DNA of 32,312 nucleotides from a virus, in the IMG/VR virus record IMGVR_UViG_3300020471_000620, positions 1 through 32,312 of that record; one strand, written 5' to 3'. The position numbers were made by a program, and so were the translations under genes. How positions within the stretch are numbered: the stretch's first letter is position 1; each line of letters begins with the position of its first letter. Below the pieces are notes generated by a model. That model was not told the origin of the DNA. It did not search any database and saw only the letters and a list, made by a program, of their open reading frames with translations. Below are positions 19,401 to 29,500 of this stretch, piece after piece.

Positions 19401-19462
19401 CCATAGAATGAATCGAAAGTTGGTTTTAGGAGGGCTCCTGATCCAGGCGTAGTCCTTGGCAT
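10475..19462 (-). CDS. Giant repeat-built virion structural protein (2,995 aa)
   Basis: This is probably a long baseplate-attached fibre or tail-tip protein. Region 1 (about 1-330) is beta-rich, with NGGSGY and KSGLGY hairpins and an ILINNIVQTPGLDF module near 205. Region 2 (about 330-745) has repeats of the type HG...V.L.G..F (HGFEIDDRVRITG, HGLTTSSVIKLAG, HGLETDDFIQATG, HNLTEDDCVVLSG). Region 3 (745-1913) has twelve longer units, each with C-x2-D-x7-Y-P-[RK]; the tyrosines are at 756, 963, 1048, 1134, 1249, 1364, 1438, 1553, 1638, 1735, 1821 and 1911. Seven GGDYPH-type mini-repeats are interspersed. Region 4 (about 2130-2400) is a conserved-looking beta domain with IYINDILQTPQSSY. Region 5 (about 2458-2745) looks like a beta-propeller: WVAVGAAGSI, YIAVGNGGVIIASNDGSSW (Asp-box-like) and FIVVGDSGTIGIS. 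It starts 13 bases after the 340-aa gene, with a good GAGGG ten bases before the ATG. Structural role is well supported by context; the exact position in the virion is inferred. Confidence 0.8.
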   Translation of the reverse strand: MPRTTPGSGALLKPTFDSFYGVSSVEVLNGGSGYAKTDPPKIVIEGTSDPTTEGVFFPVISGVGTISEVIIFKSGLGYYPVFSTSSSSEIAVERGAFGTQKAGHAAGIAYSVFAGDYNIVKDNIFFTDAPYGKSGPVGLETGSSFSGRLFSRKLDPFDEKDKNVILDDISLDFTGVAGTQFTLSENTGVVTALYNSVNTGVDVNNNPFILINNIVQTPGLDFEIVDSDTNKINFLSGVPRAGRISKVGLQTGAGYYLPTKAAVRVGVGTTGSLEFLQIEGKGQGYRSIPEISVRSTQGYGASITAFLGVSSTSSVAISTATYNHISGIATFNTGAVSHGFEIDDRVRITGAGFTFTPVSVARNINTFGFNYISGIATIGVTGGHYLGVGENQSRSLLLQGIQVSDGISTYTLREDAYPVTEVIDSLNVLVNLGIATQPLSYEGGGTVRAGVDTAIMEGRNVIGFDVLGVTTNTIETFIGISTFEHQYVSGGVINRAEAGIITNFSIVEGGTGFYIPKDISFLDQTPSNGITTITAFGDQVGSSINISELDYDSFSGVATIHAAASHGLTTSSVIKLAGVKFNTNVGDITFPSDSQKYYGVTGILSAKNFTVNIGAAMTTTGIHTAQSGIGSFIEFEGHGLETDDFIQATGIAVTFTSAPAVQVGHVEYDERSGIATVTTRKNHNLTEDDCVVLSGIAFTCDYDPALGVSSALYDNITGVLTVTTAAPHGYKVGKDVILTGLAFTCAIDNGAKDHYYPRSRSTAYDTSIPITGYAGTGLSMDVGISRVKNQYVHRFEEAVNGAIIYGGDYPHKFLRAEEGALLTGGPFLHEFHSATATSTFAGGDYPHTYVSSDEKTIKIGGDYAHQFVSADTNAVQIVGGSQITPTDADYTPSTGSLILTLNGHGLTGPTQHSITTANYNPIVGILTITVPSHGFSNGDMVRIADNSIGWKCSLDAFTSTKYYPRSTDPLSNNWVPISNKTTDTFEVFAGITTRVDYTVSGADYTPSVGVMTMSIGTHDLATGQSIKFRNSSLGFTCEADQNTAIKYYPRSKDPTYNTAVPIIGVAGTTITVNAGISTIVKYNIRFASYTPASGIMTVSLDRLHGFTAGESIKFKAGSVAFKCEQDGFQSNHFYPRPQDPYYNKPVTLVSAAGTEFVVNVGATAGANTYLFLPDQGVAVEGVIAGGDYPYTLSGIGTDAVITGGGDYTPYWYQTSVANAVERPSQQVQIAVGSLNFKCAKDDYATVHAYPRPTDPAYNTNLGIVSATTNTFEVRVGPSTIQERSISTSTYNAGTGELVLNVGAGHSYYDHSSHTISTATYNASTGVLEPTISNHGFVAGEYVKFDLESISFKCDLDGYTATKAYPRYSDPFLNKWLPIYHVGVNTFSVNVGVSTIVNAHWFQSATTGGLKKARDTVGINTASIRFTCARDNYATEHAYPRPDDPIGGNVSVGIGSTSADTITINVGVSTIVNYGITTAAYTASTGIMTVFSNVHGFNGALPKSVEFATYDAGSGIMTCTVPNHGMVTGNRVQFARGSIRFRCMMDQRKTIKDYPRRKDPADQNWLSVTTVDLDKFSVNVGTSPLVYHSPTSGSFDPFTGLMTVDIGSHSLQKGTSVRLKTRAFKFTCALDNHATNHFYPRASGISGPDPAYNTAVKITATTDTTITLDVGKSSNQSEHIFVSASADSVISGGDYKHTFENAELNSMLIARDTVGLATNSYTWRCSQDNYATDHTYPRTTDPIHNIEIGIVTTTTDTFTMNVGITSRVKYNVTNATYDANSGLATFTTDTAHGQTTTTAVGLVTNAFVFSCAMDQYASEHPYPRTTDPAHNTSLYPTAVTSNNITINVGVSTRVEYNINHADYNESIGIMTAFLPAVHGITTAAGVGRNVKLKDESILFSCSQDNYATKQFYPKGGDPYYNGSLITRVINNTTIETQVGPSTTPSFYNSGGKIQGVILAPRLNNNSPSGTDFAAGGTFVDKIIDSKTYVVNVGISTVDHNYARAGLSQQGKRIASSIEKGYSGFNVIEKIDNARFRVDAGLTTEFSLYKRGGQVTKPVFVDVTEPDPYFNRDIEYISGTTGIGTNAKLDFRINVDGNISEFSLLEEGTAYKVGDRLTVSGIATDPRVGVNTEFQLIIEELENDTFSGFYPGQFILFDDIAPFFNGKRTKFTLSVTTSGNTEILSLKTPPGSDMDITNNIFIYINDILQTPQSSYIFKGSRVIFSEAPKANSKCSVFYFRGSKRDVETVEPAQSLKAGDTVQIKENRFVNDDVDQFKRTGKRIVASDLLETFTYNSIGINTAQDADRPLAWEKQRHDQILSGVLISKARPSLKSRVLPTTRLIKNVSKTDDVIYVSNAFPVFNAIDKLVQSERNVQIFDDTEVLPGLVTSVVSTSSSISALSIGFGGTGYINLSSPNVAISSALIKRKDPISAWEFDAITGITSAVEFKALTKEEPIIAVGSSSFYMNTKSGSFWERGRIGFGGTVTFNGVGVGNSGTSTVYAMAVGDYGSMARAVSIGNSLSTWTAIDLKEQRQIPAINQISTFDSTYTENFQDVIWEGTRNTWVAVGAAGSIFTAVGLTTAEAFSQFSGTIQQLNAVCYGQSEYIAVGNGGVIIASNDGSSWADKTSNTVFDLNDIIYDGDRFIVVGDSGTIGISTDKNFWQPWSQQLPAGTQHPATFDFAKIKYIDNIYVGISTVGGLYYSFDLANWNERPVSHSQQIRDLVDTPFGDFASRRVIAVGSGTTTFYADPVTNRATATASVTGGILTSVTITNGGFGYDVGSSPPVIVQTDKTTRENVLSVDAKGDFGDIVGINTWLPGSGARLPQLAFTLKSQYNDNTNLGYGYSSLNDLGVNFSGLEQGDYFTIYDSSLVVGHALTGITTSSGSNVAVGMVTAGDYLGGVFRVEQITTGDAISGLVTVTCAFQPGPTPYGNNTIQVGVATTATTDTFWGKYSWGKIFGYQNRASGNPQEFFVNSNNGNTGLSTAPVVSRKKPLT
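13724..17230 (-). repeat. Protein-coding repeat array, twelve C-x2-D-x7-YP[RK] units
   Basis: Within the 2,995-aa gene, each unit reads roughly [FW]xC, two residues, D, seven residues, YPR, then xxDPxYN, a variable strand, VGxST and AxYxxxxGxMTxxxxxHG. All twelve copies keep the Cys, the Asp and the Tyr-Pro at identical spacing; the last unit has Lys instead of Arg. Tyr-to-Tyr distances are 207, 85, 86, 115, 115, 74, 115, 85, 97, 86 and 90 residues. Units of 115 carry one extra half-module of about 30 residues. A degenerate unit with CDYD but no YPR precedes the array near residue 697. Confidence 0.85.
16860..17050 (-). repeat. GGDYPH mini-repeat cluster
   Basis: Four tandem copies of about 20-24 residues each lie between repeat units 1 and 2: GGDYPHKF, GGPFLHEF, GGDYPHTY and GGDYAHQF, each followed by a short acidic or serine-rich strand. 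Three more scattered copies (GGDYPYTL, GGGDYTPY, GGDYKHTF) occur further along the protein. Similar strings recur in cyanophage structural proteins, from memory. Confidence 0.75.
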
Positions 19463-19475
19463 TTAATCGTTTCCC

Positions 19476-20498
19476 TCAACTAATGTTAATAGAACTGCTA
19501 CAATAAACTCTGGTAACACCAGTAGCGTCTCTTATAATACTAAACGTTAATATATCCTCGTTTGATGTCGCTGGCGGAGGATTACCACCAACCCATTTAA
19601 CTCCATTTGCTATGGAAGCACCATTGACTGTAGTTGTATCACCGTAAGTATATCCAACTCCAGCATTGATGATAAGTGTGGTTGTAGTCGCTTTACTGTT
19701 CTGACCACTGACATTAGTAAATGCCCATGAAGTAATGGATGTTGTTGCAACACCACATACTACAGATCCTTGTGAAACATCAACGGTGAACGTACCGCCT
19801 GCACTTACAGTCAAGACATCACTGAAATTTCCTACAACTTTCTCTGTAATATCAGAGTTGAAGTTGACCTGATCTGTTAATGTGCTTGTGCCACTGACTA
19901 AAATATCACCCTTAACATCCAATCTACATGTTGGAGCGGTAGATCCTACACCACAATATGCTTCGTTGGTAACTACAAATGACTTATTATCACTTACATC
20001 TTGATCAGATACTCGGAATCCATGGCCATTACCTTTCGCAACTGCCCATATAGTTGGTCTTTGGTTAGAGAAAGATGCAACTTCTAGTTGTGAAGTGGGT
20101 AATGATGTTCCGATGCCTACCATACCGTCCGCTTTGATACGGAACATTGTTGCAGCAAAACCAACTTCTATTGGCCCATCTGTAATCGCACCAGGCTGTT
20201 GAATTGTAATTTTACCGACATCTGCATAACTTGTTGTTACAACACCAGATGTATTGATATCAATGTTATCTGTGACACTTGCTGCAAGACCAGCAAGGAC
20301 AGATGTTGATGCAATACCACAGTTGGTGGAATATCCAGCAGTGCTAGCAAAAGAAACAAAACTTACAAGATTAGTACCGTCTCCGAACTTATCGTATATC
20401 TCGTTAAAATTATTATTGATCTTAATAGTCCCTGCCAATAGGGTATCGCCCGTCCCATCATTGGGAGCCGAACCAGTACTAATCCCTTGTTTAGCCAT
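19476..20498 (-). CDS. Short fibre-like protein with gp10-type N-terminus (340 aa)
   Basis: The first 42 residues (GISTGSAPNDGTGDTLLAG, IKINNNFNEIYDKFGDGTNL) closely resemble the start of T4 gp10 as remembered (NIGNVVDDGTGDYLRKG, IKINENFDELYYELGDG). In T4, gp10 forms a trimer whose N-terminal part joins gp7 at the wedge tip. The rest is unlike gp10: a fibre-type segment (MVGIGTSLPTSQLEV, then RLDVKGDILVSGTSTL) and a beta-rich C-terminus with AGVGYTYGD and VKWVGGNPPP. At 340 aa it is well short of T4 gp10 (about 602). It follows the gp7 homologue behind a perfect late promoter, so position agrees with attachment through gp7. It could equally be a tail-fibre protein that borrowed the attachment motif. 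The gp10-like start is well seen; equivalence to gp10 is inference. Confidence 0.75.
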   Translation of the reverse strand: MAKQGISTGSAPNDGTGDTLLAGTIKINNNFNEIYDKFGDGTNLVSFVSFASTAGYSTNCGIASTSVLAGLAASVTDNIDINTSGVVTTSYADVGKITIQQPGAITDGPIEVGFAATMFRIKADGMVGIGTSLPTSQLEVASFSNQRPTIWAVAKGNGHGFRVSDQDVSDNKSFVVTNEAYCGVGSTAPTCRLDVKGDILVSGTSTLTDQVNFNSDITEKVVGNFSDVLTVSAGGTFTVDVSQGSVVCGVATTSITSWAFTNVSGQNSKATTTTLIINAGVGYTYGDTTTVNGASIANGVKWVGGNPPPATSNEDILTFSIIRDATGVTRVYCSSSINIS

Positions 20499-20518
20499 TA
20501 CTTAAAAACGTTTTTCTT
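20499..20518 (-). promoter_or_regulatory. A-rich/ACG/T-rich leader upstream of the 340-aa gene
   Basis: The 20 bases between octamer and ATG on the minus strand read AAGAAAAACGTTTTTAAGTA, including the 12-base palindrome AAAAACGTTTTT. There is no Shine-Dalgarno. It is the clearest copy of the leader shared with gp8 and, less exactly, the 51-aa gene. Confidence 0.55.
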
Positions 20519-20526
20519 TATTTATA
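20519..20526 (-). promoter_or_regulatory. T4-type late promoter octamer TATAAATA
   Basis: An exact TATAAATA lies one base after the TAA stop of the gp7 homologue and 21 bases before the ATG of the 340-aa gene. The intergenic position, perfect consensus and correct orientation make it the best-supported promoter in the window. Confidence 0.8.
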
Positions 20527-20527
20527 G

Positions 20528-23500
20528 TTAATATGGAGGGTTATCATCCAAAGTCACCGAAGTATCGGAAACTTTAATAACTGTTGAGTTAGATCTGTTA
20601 GTATCATAGAAGAAATCATTAGCAACAGTATTTTCGATTTCTGCTGTTCTTGCATTAACAAATGTAGAATCTCCTATTTGTTTAACCTTAACAAATTCAT
20701 CATCTAATCTAAGAGTATCTCCTTTAGATAATGATCCGATTCCAGCACTGATAGTTATAGTTTCTGTACTGATACCAACTGCTTCAGAGACTGTAACCTT
20801 CAATCTCTTATTAGTTAGAGGAGTCTGAATTATATTATCAACCATAATCAGAGCCTGTTTGTTAGGTTCTGTGACTGATAACTCATGAGTTCCAGTTCCT
20901 AATGAAGTAAAGTCAAATGGTAATGATGTAGAGAATCCAGCAAGTCTGAATTTCAAATCATCTACTTTCTGAACAAACATCATGTCAGGCATTTTGTCTG
21001 TACCACATTCTACAGGAGATAATGTAATATTATCGCCTGGAGTTACCCCACCTATGTATGTCCCTGCAATAGAGATTGTATTGGTAGTTGCATATCCAGT
21101 TCCACCAGTAACAACACTCACACCAGAAATATCTAAGTTAGCATCTCTAGTTACATTGAATGTTGCTCCCGATCCACCACCATCATTAGTAGAAGGAATA
21201 TTACTATAAGTTGTTTCTATTCCAACTCTTGATCCTGTTGTTTTAGTTACAGGGAATGTCAAGTTGTTTGCTGGAGTTGCACCACCCAGATATGTGCCAG
21301 CAATACTTACGTTATCACCCACGATATAATCTCTACCACCATTGATCAGAGTTACAGCCGTAGAAATACATTGTCCAGTAGTTTGATCAAAGTCAAACTT
21401 AACTTGGAAGATAGAACCACTACCACTTCCTCCTGTGCCAGGCACACCTCCATCTGCATTTCCAAATCCATATATTCTGAACAAAGCGCCTGGAGGATTT
21501 TCTGTTACAGCAGTTCCTGTTACAGGGCCTGGAATTTGAACATTATATCCATTTTCATACATTGCACTTCCACCAATACCAGATGTCACAACAGACATAA
21601 CAATATCCTTAGTGCCTGTAGTATGAGATGTGGTTGCAATACTAATCCTATCACCACCTTGAGTATCCAACACAACTGGCTGTCCAGTTTGGAAATCATG
21701 GTTTTGTATCTGTATGACGTTAAGTAAAAGATCTACGTCAGTAAACACTCCAGAAGCTGCAAATGATTTTTTGAATACTGGCTTTCCACCAGTAGATAAT
21801 TGGAACTGTTTACTACCAACTAGAGTTCCTGTTCTGTCATGAGTACCATTGAAACCATTAGAGATATCATCTAAATTCAAGACTTTATTAGTCTTGTTCA
21901 TAATGAAACTCTTGATTGGTCTACCTTCTGGGAAGAATATTCTTTGAACTGACCCATCAGGTAAAGGATCATCTTCTGTAACTATAGCAAAGTTATCTCT
22001 CTTACCCATGTACATATCATTGTCAATATTTAAAATCAAATCAACCTTAATATCAGCTGGTTTAACTTTCATATTGGTGGACTTAGCAACTCCTACATTG
22101 GGGGCATTTGCAATAGGATCACTCTCTACAATGAGGTCTGAGAACTCTAAGAAACCTGATGGGTGAACAATAGATTTTACAGACTCTTTCCATGTTGTAT
22201 ATGGTAACTTACTCTTGATTGAATAAGAGAATTTTTGGAAGTAGAAGTTATCTGATATTCTTTGACTGAAATCATTAAGAATACCAATATTCATGTCGTT
22301 TTTAGAAACTTTGTCTCTAGTAACGCCTAAAGTAGTGTTAACGCTAAACTTGTTTACATCTCTTACCTCACCATTCAATTTAGAAACTTCACCAAACAGA
22401 ATATCACCAGATGATAGAGTTCCTAAAGTATCTCTAAGTCTTAATTGACTGATATTTCCATTCCAACCATTTTCTGCTACAAATCCTTCAAATTTAGTGG
22501 ATGTAACTTTTTCACCAGATATGTATTTGGCATCATCAACGATTAACATATTAAACTTAGCCATATCGTTGAAGTTGACGATAGATCCCAATGTAAAGTC
22601 ATCATCATATTCACCTAGTGTTACTGTTGAAATACCAGGCGCAGATGCCATACTAAACTCTACAGTTGCGTTTGAAGTGTTTACACCTGTAACTGTGTAG
22701 AATGAAAAGTCATAATCAGCAGAGTTAAAGTTTCTTTCTCCAGCAAGAATGGAATTAGGCTTTAATCTACAACCTTCAATGAATACTTTATCACCTATTG
22801 CAAAAGGTAACTTAGTTTCTGTAGATGCAAACCCAGTTGTGACTGGAATGTTAAATTGTGCGTCTAATAACAATTCAGCAGTAACTGTAGTACCACTATG
22901 AGTTATAGCGTCTATATCATAACCATTTGAGTTATCAGTTGTAATAATACTCAAAGGTTCTTTAAATTCAAACGCATTTTTGATTATTTCCACTCTATCA
23001 ACAGATCCACCCTCTACATGAGCTGCAATTTTAACATTACTGTTACCACGAACTGCAAGAGTTGGAGGTTGGTTATATCTTCTTCCACCATCAATTACTT
23101 GGATCTCAGATATCCTAGCAATACCACTTATATCGACAATAGCGGGTACACTTAAGAATGGAAGTAAAGTTGGGTCAGTTGGATAATCAAATCCATCTTT
23201 TATTCTCTCAATAAGATCAATCTTACCAATATCAGGAGAAGATACTTTTACAATAGCATCTTTACCCTCTGCACTTGCAAAACCAATCACTCTTGGTAAA
23301 ACAGTGTATCCTCTGCCTGGGAAGTTTATTTTTGTTTTAAAGATAGGGCCTTTAGCAGTTTCAGACGTTGTGCTGTATGTAATCGTACTAACACCAGTTC
23401 TGGAAATGAACTTTTGAGATTCTAGTGGTCTTTCCTTCAAATTGAAGGTAAAATTAGTATCATCGGTTTTTATAATAGAATGTTCATTTCTAATTACGAT

Positions 23501-26500
23501 ATTATTGAATGTAATATTGTTTCTACCAGTTACCTCAGTGTCAGATGATCCAAATGTCTTTCTGGCATCAGAAGGAACCACAGGTGTAAGATTATAGAAG
23601 CTTTTACTTGGCCAATCAGTGTCAGTCTTGATAGTTACCGAAGCATCAGCGTTTCCAGAGACACCACTTCGGGAAATATTAAATCCAGTGGCATTAGTAC
23701 CACTAACATCTAGTTTTTCTGTAAAGTTAAGGTCTGCAAAGAAGTCTAATTTCATATCTAACAAACTTTGGTCAGATACGTCAAAAGTAATCGTATTACC
23801 AGTCGTAAATGTCAAAGGTGGATTTATCTTAGCAAGATAACTTAAGTTATTGGCACTCGCTGTTGTTACTGTTGATATGGAGACAGGGTTAGAGTCAAAT
23901 ACGTCAGATTTGTACTTACATAGTTTTATGAAGTCAGTATTTTCTCTAAGAACAAAATATGTCTCATTATTAATTAATCCGTTGATTGTATTTCCATTAT
24001 CGTAGTAAACAACCTTATCACCATTCTGTAAATCATCATCATTGATGTTTATTTCAGTTAGATCAGCAGAAAAACTTGTATATGTGAATCCTACTCTTTT
24101 TGTAGTTACTTTAGCAAGAACTGGGTCATATCTAATAATTGTAGATTCAGTAGATTTGGGTAAGGCATCTATTGTAATTAAATCTCCAGTTTCTAGGCCG
24201 TGATCCGATGCAACTCCAACAGTTCCGAAAAATTTCTCAACTTTGGAATTTACTTTGTCAAATGTGGTTGCTAAAGAGTGTGCAAATCCAGAATTAGACG
24301 CAACATTGTAGAACCAAACAGCATCACCAGTTGTAGGGAATCCAAGAGTCGCTATACCAATGTAATCTTGTTCAAAGTTAATAGCATATACATCTCCATC
24401 TGGTAAAACCTCAGTTCCAACACCAGATGTTGCACCAGCAGCTACTTTTGCCCAAACAAGAGATGTTCCACCAATTCCCATGTTGTAAACAAGTTTTTGA
24501 CCAGTAAAGAACTTGTGATCTTTGATATAAATTCTTTGTTGTGGTACAAATCTATTTTCTATGGTCTGTACTGTGCTTAATCCTGTAAGTGGTAGTGTAT
24601 AGTGAGTTCCTGTAGAACCAACACCAACTGTTTGTTGTGGATTGAAGTAAGTTATATAATTTTCAAAAGTAAATCTCGTTACAGTAGAATTTCCAACAGG
24701 GAAAGAGAACTTATTGGGTTTCAGTATAACATTGTTAGTTCCAGCTGCATGAGTCATAGCAGCACCAACAAAGTTTTCCCTATTTACAAATAATCTAGAA
24801 AATCTTTCATCGACTCCAGTAACAATGAATTTTTCAGTTCCAATACCAATAGTGTCACTAGGAGCAAATCCTCTTACGTCAGTAACAAAAATAGATGTAC
24901 TTACACCAGTAGCTGTAACATCATCTAAGTAAGTTGCCAATCCTACAGATCTACTTTCTACTGAAACTTTTCGAGTTCCATTGAACTCTGTAAACTGAGC
25001 AGTGTTTATACCGCTTATGTGTATAGTTTCACCATCAAGAATATCATGTGGTTCTGTAGTAACACCAATAATTTCTTTCTTGTTTAATCTTAGAGTAGTA
25101 TTAATAAATGTCGATATTCCTATCTCTACTGTATTGACATCCTTTCCTAGTATTTCACTTACTACAATATTTGCACCACCGCCATCAGTTCCCCTATTGT
25201 CTAAGGTTAGTGTATCATCTATTTTGTAGTTATCACCTTTAGAAAATACTGTGACAGATGTGATACCAGCACTCCTAGTTTTTGTAACCTCAAACTCTTG
25301 TTTCAGAGAATCTCTAACATCATCTATGAGTTCATAATCAGAATTACCAAACGTTAGATAATATGGAGATATATTTCTAGTAAGATTTCTAGAGATAATA
25401 TCAATGTCTTGATTAAAGAAAGTTACGAAGTTTTCTTCGATTGGAGTGTCTTTGAATTTGTTTCCAAGTAGATATGGGTATTTTGGTTTAGCAATACCAC
25501 TAGAATCAATATCAACACTGTAGAAGTATGCGTATGTTCCATCAGGGAACTGTGGAGTAACACAATACCTACCACCGAACTCGTCTAGGTCTCCAGAGTT
25601 GTCAAAGACATAATCATTAACAAAGTATCCAAATGCAAAGCCAGGTGGTCTTAGACCAGATAATATGGCAGTATTGAGAATATACCCAGACTGCAATCTT
25701 CTGATAGCTCCACCATCAGGATTCTGATAACCATAAGGGCCATATATTGGATTACCATCATAAGCAAATCCCAATATTGGAGAGTGGAAAGCATTAGGTG
25801 TTTCTAAGTTACCAGAATCAATGTTATCTCCAAGTTGATATCTCAACTTTTGTGGAGGATACATTCCTATAGTTTGTAATTGATATTCTGGGTTTGTACT
25901 TGGTTTAGTTAATATAGAATCTTCTACGTTTATAATATTTTCATTTTTCTGAACTTGATTTATTTTCCACTCTTTTACATTACCAATAAACTTGGCGAAT
26001 CTACCTCTGTTTCTTAAATCTAGAGTCGTATCACTACTTGCATATCCAACACCACCATCTAGGATCTGAACACCTGTAATTTTATTATTACCAATGATAG
26101 GTCTAATATCAGCAAAGCTTCCTGTAGGACTGTATATGATGATGTCAGAGTCTTGTCTGTATCCCTGACCTGATGCAAGAATTTGAACATCTACAATAGA
26201 TCCATCAATAATAATTGGTTTTAAAAGAGCTGGGAATACAACAGTTGAAATACCAACATCGGGTCTTCTATGGAAATCCATGATATTGGTACAACCATAA
26301 CCAATACCACCATCTTCTAGATAGACGTTATCAACAGATCCCAAAACTAATGGATCTATTTCTGGTTGTATAACAGTTGTGCTACCAATAGCAGATAAAC
26401 TTTCAATCTTTACTACTATAGGTGGATACTTTATAGTATGTTTACCAGCGCCCAAACTGCGAATTACAGCTGTTTTATTTTTGTCATAATTTGTAAGATT

Positions 26501-29500
26501 TCTTTGTGTGGAAACACCAACATCACATAATCTAAATTTGTTATTGTCAATGACTCTTATAGCATACTGAGTTGTTGTAGATAATCCACTTGCAACAGTG
26601 CCGTCTGTAGAGTACTCAACAATCTCACCGTTCTTGAAACTATGGTTATATGCAAGAATGTAATCGTCAGATGTGCTAATACCTGATTGAGTATCACCAT
26701 TGACTCCTCTAGATGATACAATTACTTTCCTATTTGAATATCCAGATCCAGATTCTTTTACATAAATTTTGGTTATTGTATTTTTGGCATTTACCGAAGT
26801 AAATTTGTGGAAACCAAAGCTAATATTTCCAATGTTAACTGTGTTGATTCCAGTTTTAGCATCTTCTGGAGTATTATGTAACTTGATTGTCTTTTCATTT
26901 ACAGGAGCAACGTAGTAGGTAGATCCACTAACAACGTTAACGATAGGAGTGTTGCCTCTAGCATCATAAACTATGCCTTCACCTACTTCAAAGTTATGTC
27001 TCTCTTCAAATGTGACAGTTTCATCAGTGGTGTTAACAGATGATCCGTCTGCCTTAAAGTTGGCAACAATAGCACCTCTAACAAGATTAGATTCTAAAAC
27101 TGCACCAGAACCATTACCCCCTTCTACAGTAATCTTTGGTTTCTCCTGATATCCAATACCAGGCGATATTAATTTTATTTCTTTGAAAGATCCAACTATA
27201 TTAGCATGACCAACAGCACCAGTTCCCTGAGCATCATTAATTACGATTGGAGGCCCTGTAATTACATCATAGTCTTGGCCTGGGTTTGTTACCTTTATTT
27301 CAGTGATATTACCATGAAAGATCTGTTCATCAAAAACTGTAGGAGGGAATAGTTCAACACCATTCGCCATAAGTCCTATGGGTCTATTGCTAACATCTCT
27401 TTTATTAGGATCGTCAAATAATTCTCTTTCTTTACTGAAAGGATACTTTCTAAGTATCTTTTGATTCTTGAGTGTCTTATTTTCCCAACCAGATTTGTAT
27501 ATAAACTGACCGACTGTTCCTGTTCTAACACCAATATACTTTTTAGCAAATAAGTCAGCGCCACTGAATGAAAGATAAAACTCAGTTTGGTTAATTGCAG
27601 TAACAAAATAAACACCAGTATTAATTCCACTATTTGTTGTATTATCCCAGTAAATCTTATCACCAGTTACATAATTGTGTGGCAGAGGTGGTGGCGATGT
27701 TAGAGTGACGTTGGCAGAGTCAAAAGACTGAATAGTGTAAGTAAACCCACCACCGAACAGAGGTGTGCCATCAGACCCTGTGGCCTCTACTGTACTTGTT
27801 CTTACAAAGACCTTATTATCTGTGGCAAAGATAGGATAGTTAGGTAAACCAGCTGAAGTTACATAAAAGAACTTTTCGTCCTTATCAAGGTAACTGTTTT
27901 GTATACCTACTGGAAAATTAGATACTTCTGTAAAATAATTGGAATTATGAGATGCTTTAGTAACAGTTTTAGTAATTACATTCGCATTTACAGGAATACC
28001 ACCAGTAGCTTGTACAACTATGGTGTTTGAGTAAATTTGTTCTACGTTTGTTGACGCATATTCTATTTGTTTTACAGTTATTGATGATTGATCACCATTA
28101 GCGTTCTTTATAATTAAAATTTCATCAATATAGAAAACACAGAAGTCTAATATGTTTATTCTGTAAGTATTGACGTTTACTTGACTAACATTTGCAATAT
28201 CATGACTTGAAGGAATGTTATAAATCCAATTATTGAATTTTGGGTCGTCTCCAAAGTCTTTTCCGAAGGAAAGTAACTTAAGATTGTCGCCAATCTGCAT
28301 ATTTGTTGATTGACTAGAATCAACTTCGTCAATTACGTTTACAAGTCTAAATTGTAGTAATGATGTTTGTCCAAATCCAGCATAAGCGTATGCCAACTTG
28401 TTTTCAAGTATATCTGCACCAAAAACTAAAGAAGTTGAAACACCAGTAACTCCTAAAAACTGGTTTATTGTTTTATCGGTATAACGTAGGTTTATAAAGT
28501 TATCACCATCTCTAGGCTTGACTAAAAGTGTTCCACTTTGTCCAAATCCAACTGTAGAGTCAACAACTAGAGTCTCTGCGTCTTGTTCGGTAAATTCTAG
28601 TGCTTTAGTTTTACCAGGCACTTGAAAAGATCCATCAAATGATGTAGAGTCAAGTGATATCTCATAAAAATCATTTTGATTTATTGGTCTATACTCTACA
28701 TTGTAGATTGAAGCACTAGCAGTTCCAATTCCAGCAATATCTTGATATAAAAAGTTACCAACTGTCTCTAATGGTTGCCCACCGAACAAGTTTTCAACAA
28801 GAACGTGTTTTGTTTTGAAATATACGTTATCTGATGGTACAATCGTGCTCTCGATTGGTTTGAGGATATCAATGTCCTCACCATATAGTAATTTAAAGAG
28901 AATCTGATATGAAGAGTCAGTTCCCTTCGACATGTAAAAGTCTTTTGCTCTTGTAAGTACGTTAGTAACAGATGTACCACTTACAAAACTTCTATTTTCA
29001 AAGCCAGGAAGGAATTCTGTTTTAAACTTAGTAAAGAAAGTCTGTAGAAACAGATTACTTAAGTTAATTACTGTTGAACCAGTTAAATGTACCTCAGCTT
29101 CAGTATCTGTAAAGTTTAGAAACTCTGCAGCATCTTCTCTTGATATCTGGTCGATACCACTGAACCCTCTAGCACACCCAAGAAACTGTGTATCAGTTTT
29201 AGAAGTATATGTGATGACTTCGTTGTCTATCTTCAACAAACCATAAGTATCAGGCCAACCAGTGGTAGATGCTACGTTTATTGTGGTGTCACCAGCGTAT
29301 ATGTTTAGTGTAGTAGTTGTAGATGGAATTAAACTCTCATTATTGAACGCACCAATCTGTCTATAATCAGCCAAGTTGTTGGCTAAGTCAGTCATACCAG
29401 ACTGATGTTCCTGTGATTTGTAATATTGATCTAAAAACTTGACAAATAAAGGAGATTCCTGAACGAGAAATTCAGGAATCTGTGATTCTATCACATGAGA

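Noticed and set aside
27376-27663. Alternative minus-strand frame of 95 codons within the gp7 homologue
   Set aside because: It lies in a different frame inside a long uninterrupted coding region, has no ribosome binding site and shows no domain.
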